Assembly: GCA_017541025.1 (NCBI GenBank)
Contig: JAFXZY010000034.1
Span: forward strand, 1 to 64,000
DNA length: 64,000 nt
Reading direction: 5' to 3'
Source: Bacteroidaceae bacterium
GTDB lineage: Bacteria; Bacteroidota; Bacteroidia; Bacteroidales; Bacteroidaceae
Shown here: in pieces, positions 23,596 through 32,672 of the stretch
Position numbering within the stretch: position 1 is the first letter of the stretch
Layout of the letters: every line of letters begins with the position of its first letter
Notes under the pieces: generated by a model
The model's database searches: none
Told to the model about the DNA's origin: nothing
What the model saw: only the letters and a program-made list of their open reading frames with translations
Translations under genes and position numbers: made by a program

Positions 23596-26340
23596 TTATA
23601 GGAGTTTAAATCTTACTATTACGAGGATGTTGCGTGGACGTAACTGTGATGTATTAGTGTAGATGTCAAGGCCTGAATAGGTGACGCGGGTGTAGTGGCG
23701 CTGGTCGAAGAGGTTGTTAAGTTGAAGTTCCAGATCACAACGTCCCAGCTTGTACTTGGCTTTGATGTCGCCGAACCATGCGTGGCGGCCGATGGCGGTG
23801 AGGTTGTTGTAGTTATCCTCGACGGCTGCGGAGAGCGTCATCTGCTTGGTGACATAGACATTCATCGAGAGGCGCTGGGTGGCGGTACGCACGATACGCG
23901 AAAGGTTGCTTCCGCCACTGTCGGTGTAGCTGCTGTTCCAAGAGTAGCCGCTGCTGAGCACGAAGTTGAGCCATGGCAGAGGTGTGATGGTGCCTCCGGC
24001 TCCGATGCTGACAGTGCGTGAATTAAATGGATAGAGCTGATCGGCTATCAATTGTTCGCTGTGTGAATGGCCGTAGCCGCCGAAAGCTCGAATCGTGGTC
24101 TGTAGCCAGTCGAAGCCTTTGCTGAAATCGAAACTGAGGTTGTAGGAGTCTGCGGTGGTTGCCTGATCCACAGCTTGTACGACGCTGGTGGCACCTTGAT
24201 AAGTGTAGCCATAGATCTGATTGTCGCGGGTGTGGTTGTAACTGGCATTCAGGCGGAAGAAGGTGGCGTTCAAGGCACTGCGATAGCCTATGCTGGCATT
24301 GGTGCCGATACGGTCAGTCTCGGAGAGCTGTTCCACATACGACCTCTGGAACGAGCGGTAGTTGTTCATGATGTAGCCGCTGTAGATGCCGCCCGGGTCG
24401 CCAACATTCTTATAATAGGACGCTCCGATGTTGCCGCTCCAGTCGCGCCACACATAGTTGGTGGAGAACGTTGGCGAGACAAGCAGGTGTGTGTAGCTGT
24501 GCTTATCGTCGCGGACGCGGTCATCGAGGGTCTGTGTGTAGAGGTTCAACGGACAACCAAGGCTGATGCGCCAACCCCCACGCTCCCATTTATAATGCTG
24601 ACCAAGGGTAAGCTCGTAGGTGTTGTACCAAAGGTCGTTACGAGATGAATAGTTGCCCGTATCAAAGCCATCGAGGGCGGTCTCTATGCCATGCAAACTG
24701 GCATTGGCAATAATCCCATAGGACAGGGTAAAGTAACCGAAATGAAAATTATAGTTTGTGTGGAAATTCGCGTTGATATGACGCGAGTCAATGTCTTGCT
24801 GATAGTATTGAGAATTGAAAACCGTCTGCTGAGCATTAAGTGAGTCTATTCCCACGGTGAGCGTATTTGGCCGCTGAGCATAGCCAACCGAGAAATGCAG
24901 GTCGAGCGTATGCGAACGAATATTCTTGATGAGATTCGTGGTGTTGCTTACAGCTAAAGATGGGCGGTCGAAGTGCTGATGCGTTTTTTCGCTGCCATAA
25001 TTAACATACTGTGGTCCATTCAACTGTGATGCCAGAAATCCCTTCACCTTGTCTTTGTTCCAACTACCGTCGAACTTGATAACATTTGCCAGAAAGCCGT
25101 CCTTGGCATTCCACATATAGCGCAGATTGCCACTGAGGTCATTCAAGTGCGTCTGCGATGTCAGCGTCTCGGTAGTCAGCAGACGGCTGTCATCGGTGAA
25201 GAAACGGTCGCTTTCCGATGTACCCTCGCGGCGGATATTATCATGGTGATAGGCTACATTCATCGTTATCTCCGAGTCCTCACCCACTTTCTCCAAATGG
25301 TTTATCGTGGCGATGTGGCTGTGATTGTCGAAGGTGCGCTTCTGCGGCAGGCCCGAGCCGTTGGGCAGTACTGCATTCATTGGGCAGAACGGGTACAGTC
25401 CCACGCTGTTGATGTTGGAATAATGTTCGGTCAGTTCGCGGCTCACGTCATCGCCAGTGTTATTACCTTTATATAAGGTCATGTTCTGCCGCTTTTTAGC
25501 GAAGTACATACCTACGACCTCCGCTGTCCAAAGCGGGTTTGATCCGATGACCGTCTGTCCGTCCGTGAGCGGTCGGCTACCGATGCGCCACGGGCCGGAC
25601 TGTTGCCATCCACCACCCATCATCGTGTTTATTGCCACCGTCCCTTTTGCTGCGTTTTTCAGCTTCAGGTTGATGGCCACATCATCCGTCAGGCTCTTGT
25701 CCTGTAGTGCCTTGATGGGCTGGTGGTGTTCCAAGACCTGCACCGTGGCTACGTCCGAGGCGTTTATGTTGTTCGTCGCTAGCCCGTAGCGTCCTTGTAG
25801 CAGATCCATGTCCTCCACGTAGAATTTCTTGATGGCCTTGCCGTTGAACTTGATGGCGCCGCTCTCCGATACCTCAATGCCCGGCATCCGTTTCAGGACG
25901 TCACCAATGACGCGGTCGCCCTGCTGCTGGTAGGCACCGACGGTGTAGTTCAATGTGTCGCCGTGTTGGCGTATCTTGTCCGCTTTCACCGAAACCTCCT
26001 TCAGTTCTATCGCCTTCTGCCGCGCGCGAATGTCAACCCGTTGCGACCTGTTCGCCACCACCCGCACCACATTGCCAATGGCCATGCCTGCGGCCGTTAC
26101 TACCACGGAGTCTATCGCGCTCTTGAACTGCAACTTATAATGTCCCTTCGCGTCGGTATCCGCGAAACCAATAATGTTTCCAGTCCCTTTTGGCGACACC
26201 GTGACGTAAGCATCCACCGCCTGCCCGAGCGAGTCCGTCACAACGCCCTCAATAATGGTCTGAGCATGTGCCGAACTCAATCCTAATCCAGCCACTATTG
26301 CAGTCATGATGAATATGACCCTAAAGATTCTTATATTCAT
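23596..26340 (-). CDS. TonB-dependent outer-membrane receptor
   Basis: A 914-residue outer-membrane protein. It has a signal peptide (about 1-26), a carboxypeptidase-regulatory-like domain (about 27-110), a plug (GDTLNYTVGAYQQQGDRVIG then VLKRMPGIEVSESGAI), and a beta-barrel ending in RPRNILVIVRFKLL. The plug carries a long sigma-like or partner-binding N-terminal region. It lies in the middle of the GLPGLI operon and overlaps the preceding 55-residue gene by four bases. Its ligand is unknown. Confidence 0.9.
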   Translation of the reverse strand: MNIRIFRVIFIMTAIVAGLGLSSAHAQTIIEGVVTDSLGQAVDAYVTVSPKGTGNIIGFADTDAKGHYKLQFKSAIDSVVVTAAGMAIGNVVRVVANRSQRVDIRARQKAIELKEVSVKADKIRQHGDTLNYTVGAYQQQGDRVIGDVLKRMPGIEVSESGAIKFNGKAIKKFYVEDMDLLQGRYGLATNNINASDVATVQVLEHHQPIKALQDKSLTDDVAINLKLKNAAKGTVAINTMMGGGWQQSGPWRIGSRPLTDGQTVIGSNPLWTAEVVGMYFAKKRQNMTLYKGNNTGDDVSRELTEHYSNINSVGLYPFCPMNAVLPNGSGLPQKRTFDNHSHIATINHLEKVGEDSEITMNVAYHHDNIRREGTSESDRFFTDDSRLLTTETLTSQTHLNDLSGNLRYMWNAKDGFLANVIKFDGSWNKDKVKGFLASQLNGPQYVNYGSEKTHQHFDRPSLAVSNTTNLIKNIRSHTLDLHFSVGYAQRPNTLTVGIDSLNAQQTVFNSQYYQQDIDSRHINANFHTNYNFHFGYFTLSYGIIANASLHGIETALDGFDTGNYSSRNDLWYNTYELTLGQHYKWERGGWRISLGCPLNLYTQTLDDRVRDDKHSYTHLLVSPTFSTNYVWRDWSGNIGASYYKNVGDPGGIYSGYIMNNYRSFQRSYVEQLSETDRIGTNASIGYRSALNATFFRLNASYNHTRDNQIYGYTYQGATSVVQAVDQATTADSYNLSFDFSKGFDWLQTTIRAFGGYGHSHSEQLIADQLYPFNSRTVSIGAGGTITPLPWLNFVLSSGYSWNSSYTDSGGSNLSRIVRTATQRLSMNVYVTKQMTLSAAVEDNYNNLTAIGRHAWFGDIKAKYKLGRCDLELQLNNLFDQRHYTRVTYSGLDIYTNTSQLRPRNILVIVRFKLL

Positions 26341-26504
26341 GGTATTGTTCTCGTTTTCTCTTTACCTTGTTCAATGATATTTATCAGTTCCTTGACCTCT
26401 TCATCAGTGAGTTCTTCTTTAGGAACAAAAGGACCATTGACGATACTCGAATATGAGCCAAAGGACATTACTTTGTCTCGTATGTATTTCCAAATATGTT
26501 TCAT
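26337..26504 (-). CDS. Coupled 55-residue protein
   Basis: Starts MKHIWKYIRDKVMSFGSYSS and ends EEVKELINIIEQGKEKTRTIP. It is basic and aromatic at the start and acidic/helical at the end, with no signal peptide. It lies between paralogue A (stop 26515) and the receptor: its TGA overlaps the receptor ATG (ATGA), so translation is coupled. No family is recognised. Confidence 0.6.
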   Translation of the reverse strand: MKHIWKYIRDKVMSFGSYSSIVNGPFVPKEELTDEEVKELINIIEQGKEKTRTIP

Positions 26505-26514
26505 GTTTTCTGAT

Positions 26515-27411
26515 TTATTCCAATTCCAACGGATTATATGGTGTGTAGATGGAAACGGCTTCGCCTTGAATCATGTTTCCGGCGGCATCCATCGTGGCTT
26601 TGTGGTAGTCGGTAGCCTTGAACCAGTTCTCGTGGAACGAGCACTGCATCTTCCATACTTTCTCGCGCCCGTAGCTCGTATAGTTCTTGAAATCCTTGAA
26701 GCGGGTGATGGGATGGCGGTGCGTCTCCAGTCCGATGGCTTCCCATGTGTAGAGTTTTTCCTTGTCGTAGGCTTTCAGGATAAGCCCCGGCAGACCGCTA
26801 AACTTCCATGGGCCGCGCTTCACTGGAATGTCGGCGGCAAACCACGCCACGAAATCGCGACCACGGAAACGGCACGTGGCTTTCTGACAGTGATGGCCAA
26901 GGATGGTTTGCGTCTCGTCCGTCAGTTTCCACTCCTGTTTCGGCACTGGCTCGGTGTACTTTGAATTGTAGCGATGCAGCCACATCGGCATTTGGCAGTA
27001 CTCTGTCAGCTGTCCGTTCTCAATGAAGTAATCGCTCCACTCGTATTCGCTCCATTGGTCGTGCTCACGGCATTGCACGCCCATCCAACTCGGAACGGCT
27101 TGTGCACCGGGATGCTCCTTGGCATATTTAGATCGCAGCGAGTCGCTCTGATAGACAAACTGGCTATAGTACTTCGTGATGCGCTTGCCCACATCGAGCC
27201 TCTGCAGGTCAATGTACGTCAGATGGTCGCTAATCTTCTCAGCGCAGAAGGCATAACGGACACGCAACCGCGTGGTATCGACCATCTCTATCTTCGAGAA
27301 GTCCCTGGCATAAATGGGAGCCGGGCATCGCCCGCCCTCTTTAGGTTGTGCACTTACCTCGCTGCATACGGCGGCAAGGGTGATGATAGTTGTGATAAGT
27401 TTCTTGTTCAT
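26515..27411 (-). CDS. GLPGLI family protein (paralogue A)
   Basis: A 298-residue secreted protein with a signal peptide starting MNKKLITTIITLAAV and ending SEVSAQ. It carries HCQKATCRFRGRDFVAWF and FSGLPGLILKAYD, and the tail NPLELE. The start at 27411 gives a normal signal peptide; a longer frame starts at 27450. It is the first GLPGLI gene after the sigma-TonB fusion; the 125-base gap between them has a CCTCCGC/GCGG-type dyad but no obvious terminator. Confidence 0.9.
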   Translation of the reverse strand: MNKKLITTIITLAAVCSEVSAQPKEGGRCPAPIYARDFSKIEMVDTTRLRVRYAFCAEKISDHLTYIDLQRLDVGKRITKYYSQFVYQSDSLRSKYAKEHPGAQAVPSWMGVQCREHDQWSEYEWSDYFIENGQLTEYCQMPMWLHRYNSKYTEPVPKQEWKLTDETQTILGHHCQKATCRFRGRDFVAWFAADIPVKRGPWKFSGLPGLILKAYDKEKLYTWEAIGLETHRHPITRFKDFKNYTSYGREKVWKMQCSFHENWFKATDYHKATMDAAGNMIQGEAVSIYTPYNPLELE

Positions 27412-27536
27412 TTTTATTATGGGTGTTATGAGGTTACTGAAAACCTCCACCGCATCTCCCGACGAAGCGGAGGGTGTGCCAATAGGTCTTTTTCTACTCG
27501 TTTTGTATTTACTAACTTCTGTTTTATGAAATTGTC

Positions 27537-28484
27537 TTAATTCAATCGGAACAAGATGGGCATATTGTATCTACAGCGCACGTCCTTACCCTTGTTCTTG
27601 GCAGGAATCCATTTGGGCATCTGCTTCAATACACGTAGTGCTTCATTAGATAGTAGCGGGTCGGGAGACTCAATTACCTCAAAGTTGGTCAGGCGTCCGT
27701 CCTTCTCAACAACGAAGCGAATCAGCACACGTCCTTCAATGCCTTTCTTTTCGGCTTCCTCAGGATAATGCATCTGACGTGCGATGAACATATAACATTC
27801 TGTCATATCACCCGGATAGGACGGCATGACCTCTACTACATTATATATAGTAGTGTCTTCGGGTATTCTTAATATGTGCTCTATGGCTCCGCGAACGACG
27901 CCATTCGGATTGAGAGCGGATGCCACGGCAAGGCCAAGGGCAAGGGCGAAAATAATGATAGACATGAGTTGACGAGGCGTGAAGAAACGGCGACGCAAGG
28001 CGGTGCGCAGGGTGTTGCGGACGCTGGAGATGGTGTTGCGGACGGTGGCCACGGAGATATTGCGTGCCTCGGCAATCTCCTCGACCGTCAGTCCCTCGTC
28101 GTAGAAGAGCTGCCACACCTCGCGCTCGGCCTTGGGCAGACGCTGGAGGCGGGACACGAGCCACTCGGAGTTTTCGCGCTCTTCCATCTCTTCCTGTGGC
28201 GTGACTTCGGTGACGACGGCACTCGACTCGTCGGCCAGTTCTACCTCCGCACGCTGTCCGCGCCACATCGAGACGCAGCAGTTGCGGGCAATGCGCATGA
28301 CGTAGGCATCGGTGAGCGTCACCTTGTCGCGCACGTTCCAAGCCCTGAGCCACGTTTCCTGTACCACTTCCTCGGCCTCGGTGTCGGAGCCGAAGAACTC
28401 GCGCCCCATCTGCATCAGCCGGGGCCGCATCCGTTCAACCATCTGCTTGAACTCTGTTCCTGTCATAACGTCTGTTTCCATCAT
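27537..28484 (-). CDS. ECF sigma factor fused to TonB C-terminal domain
   Basis: A single 315-residue frame (start M at 28484). Residues about 12-78 are sigma region 2 (DTEAEEVVQETWLRAWN), about 108-165 are region 4 (LPKAEREVWQLFYDEGLTVE, then NISVATVRNTISSVRNTL), about 172-191 are one hydrophobic helix (LMSIIIFALALGLAVASAL), and about 222-315 are a TonB C-terminal domain (MHYPEEAEKKGIEGRVLIRF, then MPKWIPAKNKGKDV). The topology would put the sigma domain in the cytoplasm and TonB_C in the periplasm. No anti-sigma gene is adjacent. It immediately precedes the GLPGLI/receptor genes and probably shares their transcript. Confidence 0.85.
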   Translation of the reverse strand: MMETDVMTGTEFKQMVERMRPRLMQMGREFFGSDTEAEEVVQETWLRAWNVRDKVTLTDAYVMRIARNCCVSMWRGQRAEVELADESSAVVTEVTPQEEMEERENSEWLVSRLQRLPKAEREVWQLFYDEGLTVEEIAEARNISVATVRNTISSVRNTLRTALRRRFFTPRQLMSIIIFALALGLAVASALNPNGVVRGAIEHILRIPEDTTIYNVVEVMPSYPGDMTECYMFIARQMHYPEEAEKKGIEGRVLIRFVVEKDGRLTNFEVIESPDPLLSNEALRVLKQMPKWIPAKNKGKDVRCRYNMPILFRLN

Positions 28485-28603
28485 GTCCGTTGTTTGGGGA
28501 TTCTGCCCGTATAACGCAGAACGCCCCAAATCTTCACCTATAAAAGATGTTAAAAGCATGAAACAGTACTCTGCTTTTCTTGCGAAGTTACACAAAACGG
28601 CAC

Positions 28604-28644
28604 AAAAAAGCCCCCGGCATGATTCGAAGATCGGGTGCCGAGGG
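28604..28644 (-). terminator. Terminator after Crp/Fnr gene
   Basis: CCCCCGGCA (28611-28619) pairs with TGCCGAGGG (28636-28644); six T follow on the minus strand. It ends the regulator transcript before the sigma-TonB gene. Confidence 0.8.
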
Positions 28645-28676
28645 TGCAACTCTAAAACTAGTTTTATAAATTCGGG

Positions 28677-29273
28677 CTATTTTTCTTTGCCAAACGTGAT
28701 TTCCTTGCGAATCTTGCTTAGATAAACAGGTGTGACGTTGAGGAACGAGGCGATGTCTTTGAGCGAGAGCATCTGCACCACCTGCGGACAGCGTTCAAGC
28801 AGTCGGCGATAGCGGCTGCAGACGGTATAGCGGTAGTGGTCGAGGTCGCGGGCATAGACCATCTTGAACAGGTTCTTCAGGATCTTCACGTCCATCTTAG
28901 CCATCTTCGGGTCGTTGTCGAACAGCGCCTGCAGCTGCTGTCCGCTGATGACGCGCACCTCACACGGCATGTCGGCCTCGATGCTCACCTCCGACACGTC
29001 GCCGTCGAGGCAATAGGGGAAGTCGGCCACAAACTCGCCCTCGAAGGCGAAGCCCGTGCAGTAGTCCTTGCCCTCCTCGTCGTTGTGCACCATGTACTTG
29101 AAGCAGCCCCGCTCCACGAATGCCACCCACTGCGCTGGCTCGCCCGCCTCCTCCAGCGTCTCGCCGCGCTCCATCACGCGCCGCTCCCCGTGCTCCATGC
29201 AAAACTCCCGCAGGAACTCCAAGTCCAGCCCCTCCTTGTAGGAATTGAAGTGCTTATTCATTGTCATATTCAT
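28677..29273 (-). CDS. Crp/Fnr-family transcription regulator
   Basis: A 198-residue regulator with an N-terminal cyclic-nucleotide-binding-like beta-roll (residues about 30-125) and a C-terminal winged HTH (SLKDIASFLNVTPVYLSKIR). No Fe-S cysteine set typical of Fnr is visible. It lies directly upstream of the sigma-TonB/GLPGLI operon but is separated from it by a terminator, so it may regulate that operon in trans. A -7 element lies 24 bases upstream of the start. Confidence 0.85.
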   Translation of the reverse strand: MNMTMNKHFNSYKEGLDLEFLREFCMEHGERRVMERGETLEEAGEPAQWVAFVERGCFKYMVHNDEEGKDYCTGFAFEGEFVADFPYCLDGDVSEVSIEADMPCEVRVISGQQLQALFDNDPKMAKMDVKILKNLFKMVYARDLDHYRYTVCSRYRRLLERCPQVVQMLSLKDIASFLNVTPVYLSKIRKEITFGKEK

Positions 29274-29296
29274 CAGCGTTTTATTATTTGTTGCTG

Positions 29297-29304
29297 CAAA
29301 GGTA
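29297..29304 (-). promoter_or_regulatory. -7 promoter element TACCTTTG
   Basis: Perfect -7 element for the Crp/Fnr gene. A TTTG-like box is present but is closer than the usual 19-21 bases. Confidence 0.55.
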
Positions 29305-29329
29305 CAAAAAGTTTCCGAGACAAAAGCAG

Positions 29330-29464
29330 GCGATTGGGAAAACCTTCTTCCTCATCCACTACGAGATGTGCCAATACGCCCGCGACATCTGCCGCATCAT
29401 GGGCATTACCCAAGAGACCATCCGCTCCACAAGATTCATGATTATGCAGAATGGAAAAAAGTAA
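29330..29464 (+). pseudogene. Possible HTH gene fragment
   Basis: An open stretch encoding EMCQYARDICRIMGITQETI then RSTRFMIMQNGKK and a stop, resembling the C-terminal HTH of a sigma-like or LuxR-like regulator, but with no start or upstream domain. It lies between the Crp/Fnr promoter and the methyltransferase gene. It may be only a chance frame. Confidence 0.3.
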
Positions 29465-29580
29465 TAAATCAAGGACATTATAGGAAGATATATGCTTCAA
29501 GGATTGGGAAACGAGAAACTGAAAATGATTGCCGTAACCACTATTTACACAATATAGAACTCGTCAATTATTTCTGTATA

Positions 29581-30588
29581 TTACTCTATTGGCATCACAA
29601 TTCCTTTTGGTAAACGTTCTGACTGCTGTTGTAGCGTGTTTTGAATTGAAACCGCAATATGGTATGCTAATCTCACGGGAACAGCATTACCAATCATTTT
29701 ATATACATCGTTAAGATTTTGATAAATGAATTCAAAGGTGTCTGGAAAAGTTTGTATTCGTGCACATTCACGGGCAGTAAGTCTCCTATATTGATTCTCA
29801 TGTCCAGGGATGAAGCGAAAAACATCTTTCATTACTTTTTCCATTTTAGGGGCCATTGGATGTATAGACGTTTGACGTCCACATGCTTGAATTGTGTAGC
29901 TAGGCTGATTCCAATCAAGCACTCTGTTACGTGACATATATATATAAGAATAGCCTCCGACCCAATACTCATGAGCATTTGTTATGGGTTGCCTACCCAT
30001 AGATACGGCAGAATCTTGAAGATTTCTTATTGCATCAGAAACACACGGCTTTTCCTGTAAAGGAGTAGGAAAATTATAGTCTATTTTTAAATCTTCTCTA
30101 AAGCCTATAAAGAACACCCTTTCTCGTTTTTGTGGAACATCGAAATCATTAGCATTCAAGCATTTTACCCACAAATCATATCCAGCATCTTTGAATGATT
30201 GTTCAATTTTCTCGAAAGATTCTTTGTTTCTAACAGCCATAATGCCCTTAACATTTTCAGCCACAAAAAAAAGAGGTTGCTTTTCTTTTAGTATTTTAAT
30301 AAAGGTGAGAAAAACCTTCCCTCTTGGGTCTTCAAAGCCACGACCTTTACCCGCATTGCTCCAACTTTGACAGGGAGGTCCTCCAATGAAACCTATAGCC
30401 TCATTGGGTATATCATCTAATGAGAGATTGTTGATATTGGAATCGTTGAAATTGGTTTCTGGAAAGTTGTACTGGAATGTCGCTTTTACAGACATGGCAT
30501 TATCATTGGCCCAAATAATGTCATATCCGGCTTCTTTGAAACCTAGATCCAATCCGCCACAGCCAGAAAAAAAAGATGCGATTTTCAT
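29581..30588 (-). CDS. DNA cytosine-5 methyltransferase
   Basis: A 335-residue C5 methyltransferase with motif I FFSGCGGLDLG, motif IV GGPPCQSWS (catalytic Cys), motif VI ENVKG, motif VIII QKRERVFFIG, motif IX RRLTARECARIQTFPD and motif X IGNAVP. It methylates cytosine at an unknown site. It is the third gene of an operon; its ATG overlaps the putative nuclease stop (TAATG). The operon is more AT-rich than its neighbours, suggesting transfer. Confidence 0.9.
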   Translation of the reverse strand: MKIASFFSGCGGLDLGFKEAGYDIIWANDNAMSVKATFQYNFPETNFNDSNINNLSLDDIPNEAIGFIGGPPCQSWSNAGKGRGFEDPRGKVFLTFIKILKEKQPLFFVAENVKGIMAVRNKESFEKIEQSFKDAGYDLWVKCLNANDFDVPQKRERVFFIGFREDLKIDYNFPTPLQEKPCVSDAIRNLQDSAVSMGRQPITNAHEYWVGGYSYIYMSRNRVLDWNQPSYTIQACGRQTSIHPMAPKMEKVMKDVFRFIPGHENQYRRLTARECARIQTFPDTFEFIYQNLNDVYKMIGNAVPVRLAYHIAVSIQNTLQQQSERLPKGIVMPIE

Positions 30589-31544
30589 TAGTCCTCTTCA
30601 ATTATTGAACAGCAATTAGAAACAAAAGATTCATCAGCCAAATTCATGATTCTTAACCTGTCAATAAGAACGCATGAAGTAATATCCAAATCATTTTCAA
30701 GTTGCTTGTCACTATTCATGTACCAATCAGGGATAAACATATATTTTTGAATGGAGGTAGAAATGATTTCAAGAAATTTCAACCACTGATTGTCATTTAA
30801 CGAATATTGTTTTTGTGACCATTCTTCACGGCTACATGCACACTGTCCAAACATAATCGGTATGGATTTGCGATTGTCTCCCATTTTCCTGATACCTACA
30901 ATGTCTAATCCTCCATCACCATGATTGCTATCGGGAATCCTTTCTACATTTTCTTTTTTATAGGAAACGGATACGAACTCAGATAGTTTTATCATTCTTT
31001 CTTTAAGTTTTGCATCAGATATACAATCATCCTTAGTCAGTTTTTTATTTGTATTACTACTCCCAAACAACTTAAAAATCATGGATGGAAATAAGCGCCT
31101 CATGTAAAGAAGGCAAATAACTTCAAAATCACTTGTAAGATTATGGTAATTTTTTATATAGCATAGATTCGAAGAAAGTAATAATAGTATATAGAGTTTT
31201 TGAAGTTCAGAGAATTCATTGTTCTTTAGGCTTAATTGTCCATCCGAATTAATTATAAACGGATAGCGTTCTGACAACAAATTATTTCTCAAAATAATAT
31301 GTGCATAGACATCTTCCAATTTTGAAGTTAATCTTTCTTTTCTTCCCTTGGGAATATTTTCAGCATCCTTACTTTGAAAATCTGAAGATTTAATAATAAT
31401 ACTGCTTATCTCATCTTGGTCAATTTGATTCTGTTCTGATGAAATACACAACAGTTCACAATAATCCGTCCAAACTCCAATGGGTGCATTGGATGCCGGT
31501 GAAGACACCAATTTGTCTTTACTTAATAATTCTTTCCGCATCAT
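30588..31544 (-). CDS. Putative restriction endonuclease
   Basis: A 318-residue protein with DGGLDIVGIRKMGDNRKSIP followed by IMFGQCACSREEW. The D...QCA pattern resembles a PD-(D/E)xK nuclease core in which the lysine position is alanine. A helical N-terminal part of unknown function precedes it. Its position between a ParB-like gene and a C5 methyltransferase, with one-base overlaps on both sides, supports a restriction role. The active-site assignment is an inference from the pattern. Confidence 0.6.
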   Translation of the reverse strand: MMRKELLSKDKLVSSPASNAPIGVWTDYCELLCISSEQNQIDQDEISSIIIKSSDFQSKDAENIPKGRKERLTSKLEDVYAHIILRNNLLSERYPFIINSDGQLSLKNNEFSELQKLYILLLLSSNLCYIKNYHNLTSDFEVICLLYMRRLFPSMIFKLFGSSNTNKKLTKDDCISDAKLKERMIKLSEFVSVSYKKENVERIPDSNHGDGGLDIVGIRKMGDNRKSIPIMFGQCACSREEWSQKQYSLNDNQWLKFLEIISTSIQKYMFIPDWYMNSDKQLENDLDITSCVLIDRLRIMNLADESFVSNCCSIIEED

Positions 31545-32653
31545 TATACGTCTTCCATTTCATAATCAGAATCGATTTTTGCAATTAAAGCTTTATAAAA
31601 GGCTACAGCTGTTTTATTTATTTGTCTCAATTGCTCTTGGTCTATCGAATGACAATCTTTAAGTGATGGAAAATATGACCATGCAATTTCAATTGCCTTT
31701 AATGATTCGTCAATTTTCTTTTTTATAATCTCATCTGCTTCGTCTGTTAGTTCCGCAGCACTTGTTAATGAAGCACCATTCTTGAATGCATCTAATGCTT
31801 TTTCATATTTAGGATCTAAAATCTTATTTAGTCTAGTGAGGTTTCTGGACTCGCCTAATCTTGTTTGATTTTCATTGTTTTTCTCAAACATCCATTTGAC
31901 CAAATCTTGTAAATGGTCAATATTGAGGTTTTCTAAGGCATTGTCTGCGTCAATATCTATACCTATATATTTTGCAATATTTGGTCTTACAATTCCAGTA
32001 TAAAAAGAACCGAACTCAAAAGTTTTATCGTCTAAATCATGAATATCAAAATAATTATTGGACTCAATGATATCGACTAATTTCCCGCCTAACAATATTT
32101 GCCTCACATAAGGTGCCGTACTTCCAATCTGCCGAGCAAGTGCTTTGTATTTGTCATAGGGAGCAATATCGGCATCAAGCCGACTATATAAAATACTCAA
32201 GTATCGTGCTTTTGCCAGAGCATCCCATGGTTCTATTCCCGTGATGTGTCTATAACCAAGATAATCTACAATTTCTTCTCGTGTATTGAAAACGACAACA
32301 GGTATATTGTTAGGACGGTGTTCTGCATTTACAGATATTTCATTGATAGTTGCTTTTCTTACTGGTGCTTTCTCTGGATGTTGAAGCAAATATGTTGCTG
32401 TGTATCTTCTATTGCCTTCGATAGAAATATATTTTCCTTTGCTTTCATCAAAGATAACCAATAATGGTTCACCTGGGAAAAAACCTTTCTCACCAATTGA
32501 ATACATTAAATCAATGATATTCTCCTTGTTGATCATCCATTCAAGAACACTCACTTCGTCCTCTCCATTTAAGGACTTCGGGATTCTTGGATTCTCTATA
32601 TCGAATGTCAACTGATCAAGTGAAATTTGCTGTATTGACTTTTCTTGTGCCAT
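31544..32653 (-). CDS. ParB-like N-terminal domain protein
   Basis: A 369-residue protein with a ParB/sulfiredoxin-like N-terminal domain (ISLDQLTFDIENPRI; EGNRRYTA near residue 80) and a helical remainder with an HTH-like segment. Some ParB-like proteins bind or cut DNA and some are NTP-dependent clamps. The first gene of a three-gene restriction-modification operon, it overlaps the nuclease gene by one base. Its role here may be DNA recognition, loading or control, but this is not known. Confidence 0.75.
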   Translation of the reverse strand: MAQEKSIQQISLDQLTFDIENPRIPKSLNGEDEVSVLEWMINKENIIDLMYSIGEKGFFPGEPLLVIFDESKGKYISIEGNRRYTATYLLQHPEKAPVRKATINEISVNAEHRPNNIPVVVFNTREEIVDYLGYRHITGIEPWDALAKARYLSILYSRLDADIAPYDKYKALARQIGSTAPYVRQILLGGKLVDIIESNNYFDIHDLDDKTFEFGSFYTGIVRPNIAKYIGIDIDADNALENLNIDHLQDLVKWMFEKNNENQTRLGESRNLTRLNKILDPKYEKALDAFKNGASLTSAAELTDEADEIIKKKIDESLKAIEIAWSYFPSLKDCHSIDQEQLRQINKTAVAFYKALIAKIDSDYEMEDV

Positions 32654-32672
32654 AATATATTTATTTTGGTTT

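Noticed and set aside
27841..28353. A 170-codon minus-strand frame within the sigma fusion in another phase
   Set aside because: Lies inside the sigma-TonB gene and has an Arg/His/Gly-rich shadow composition.
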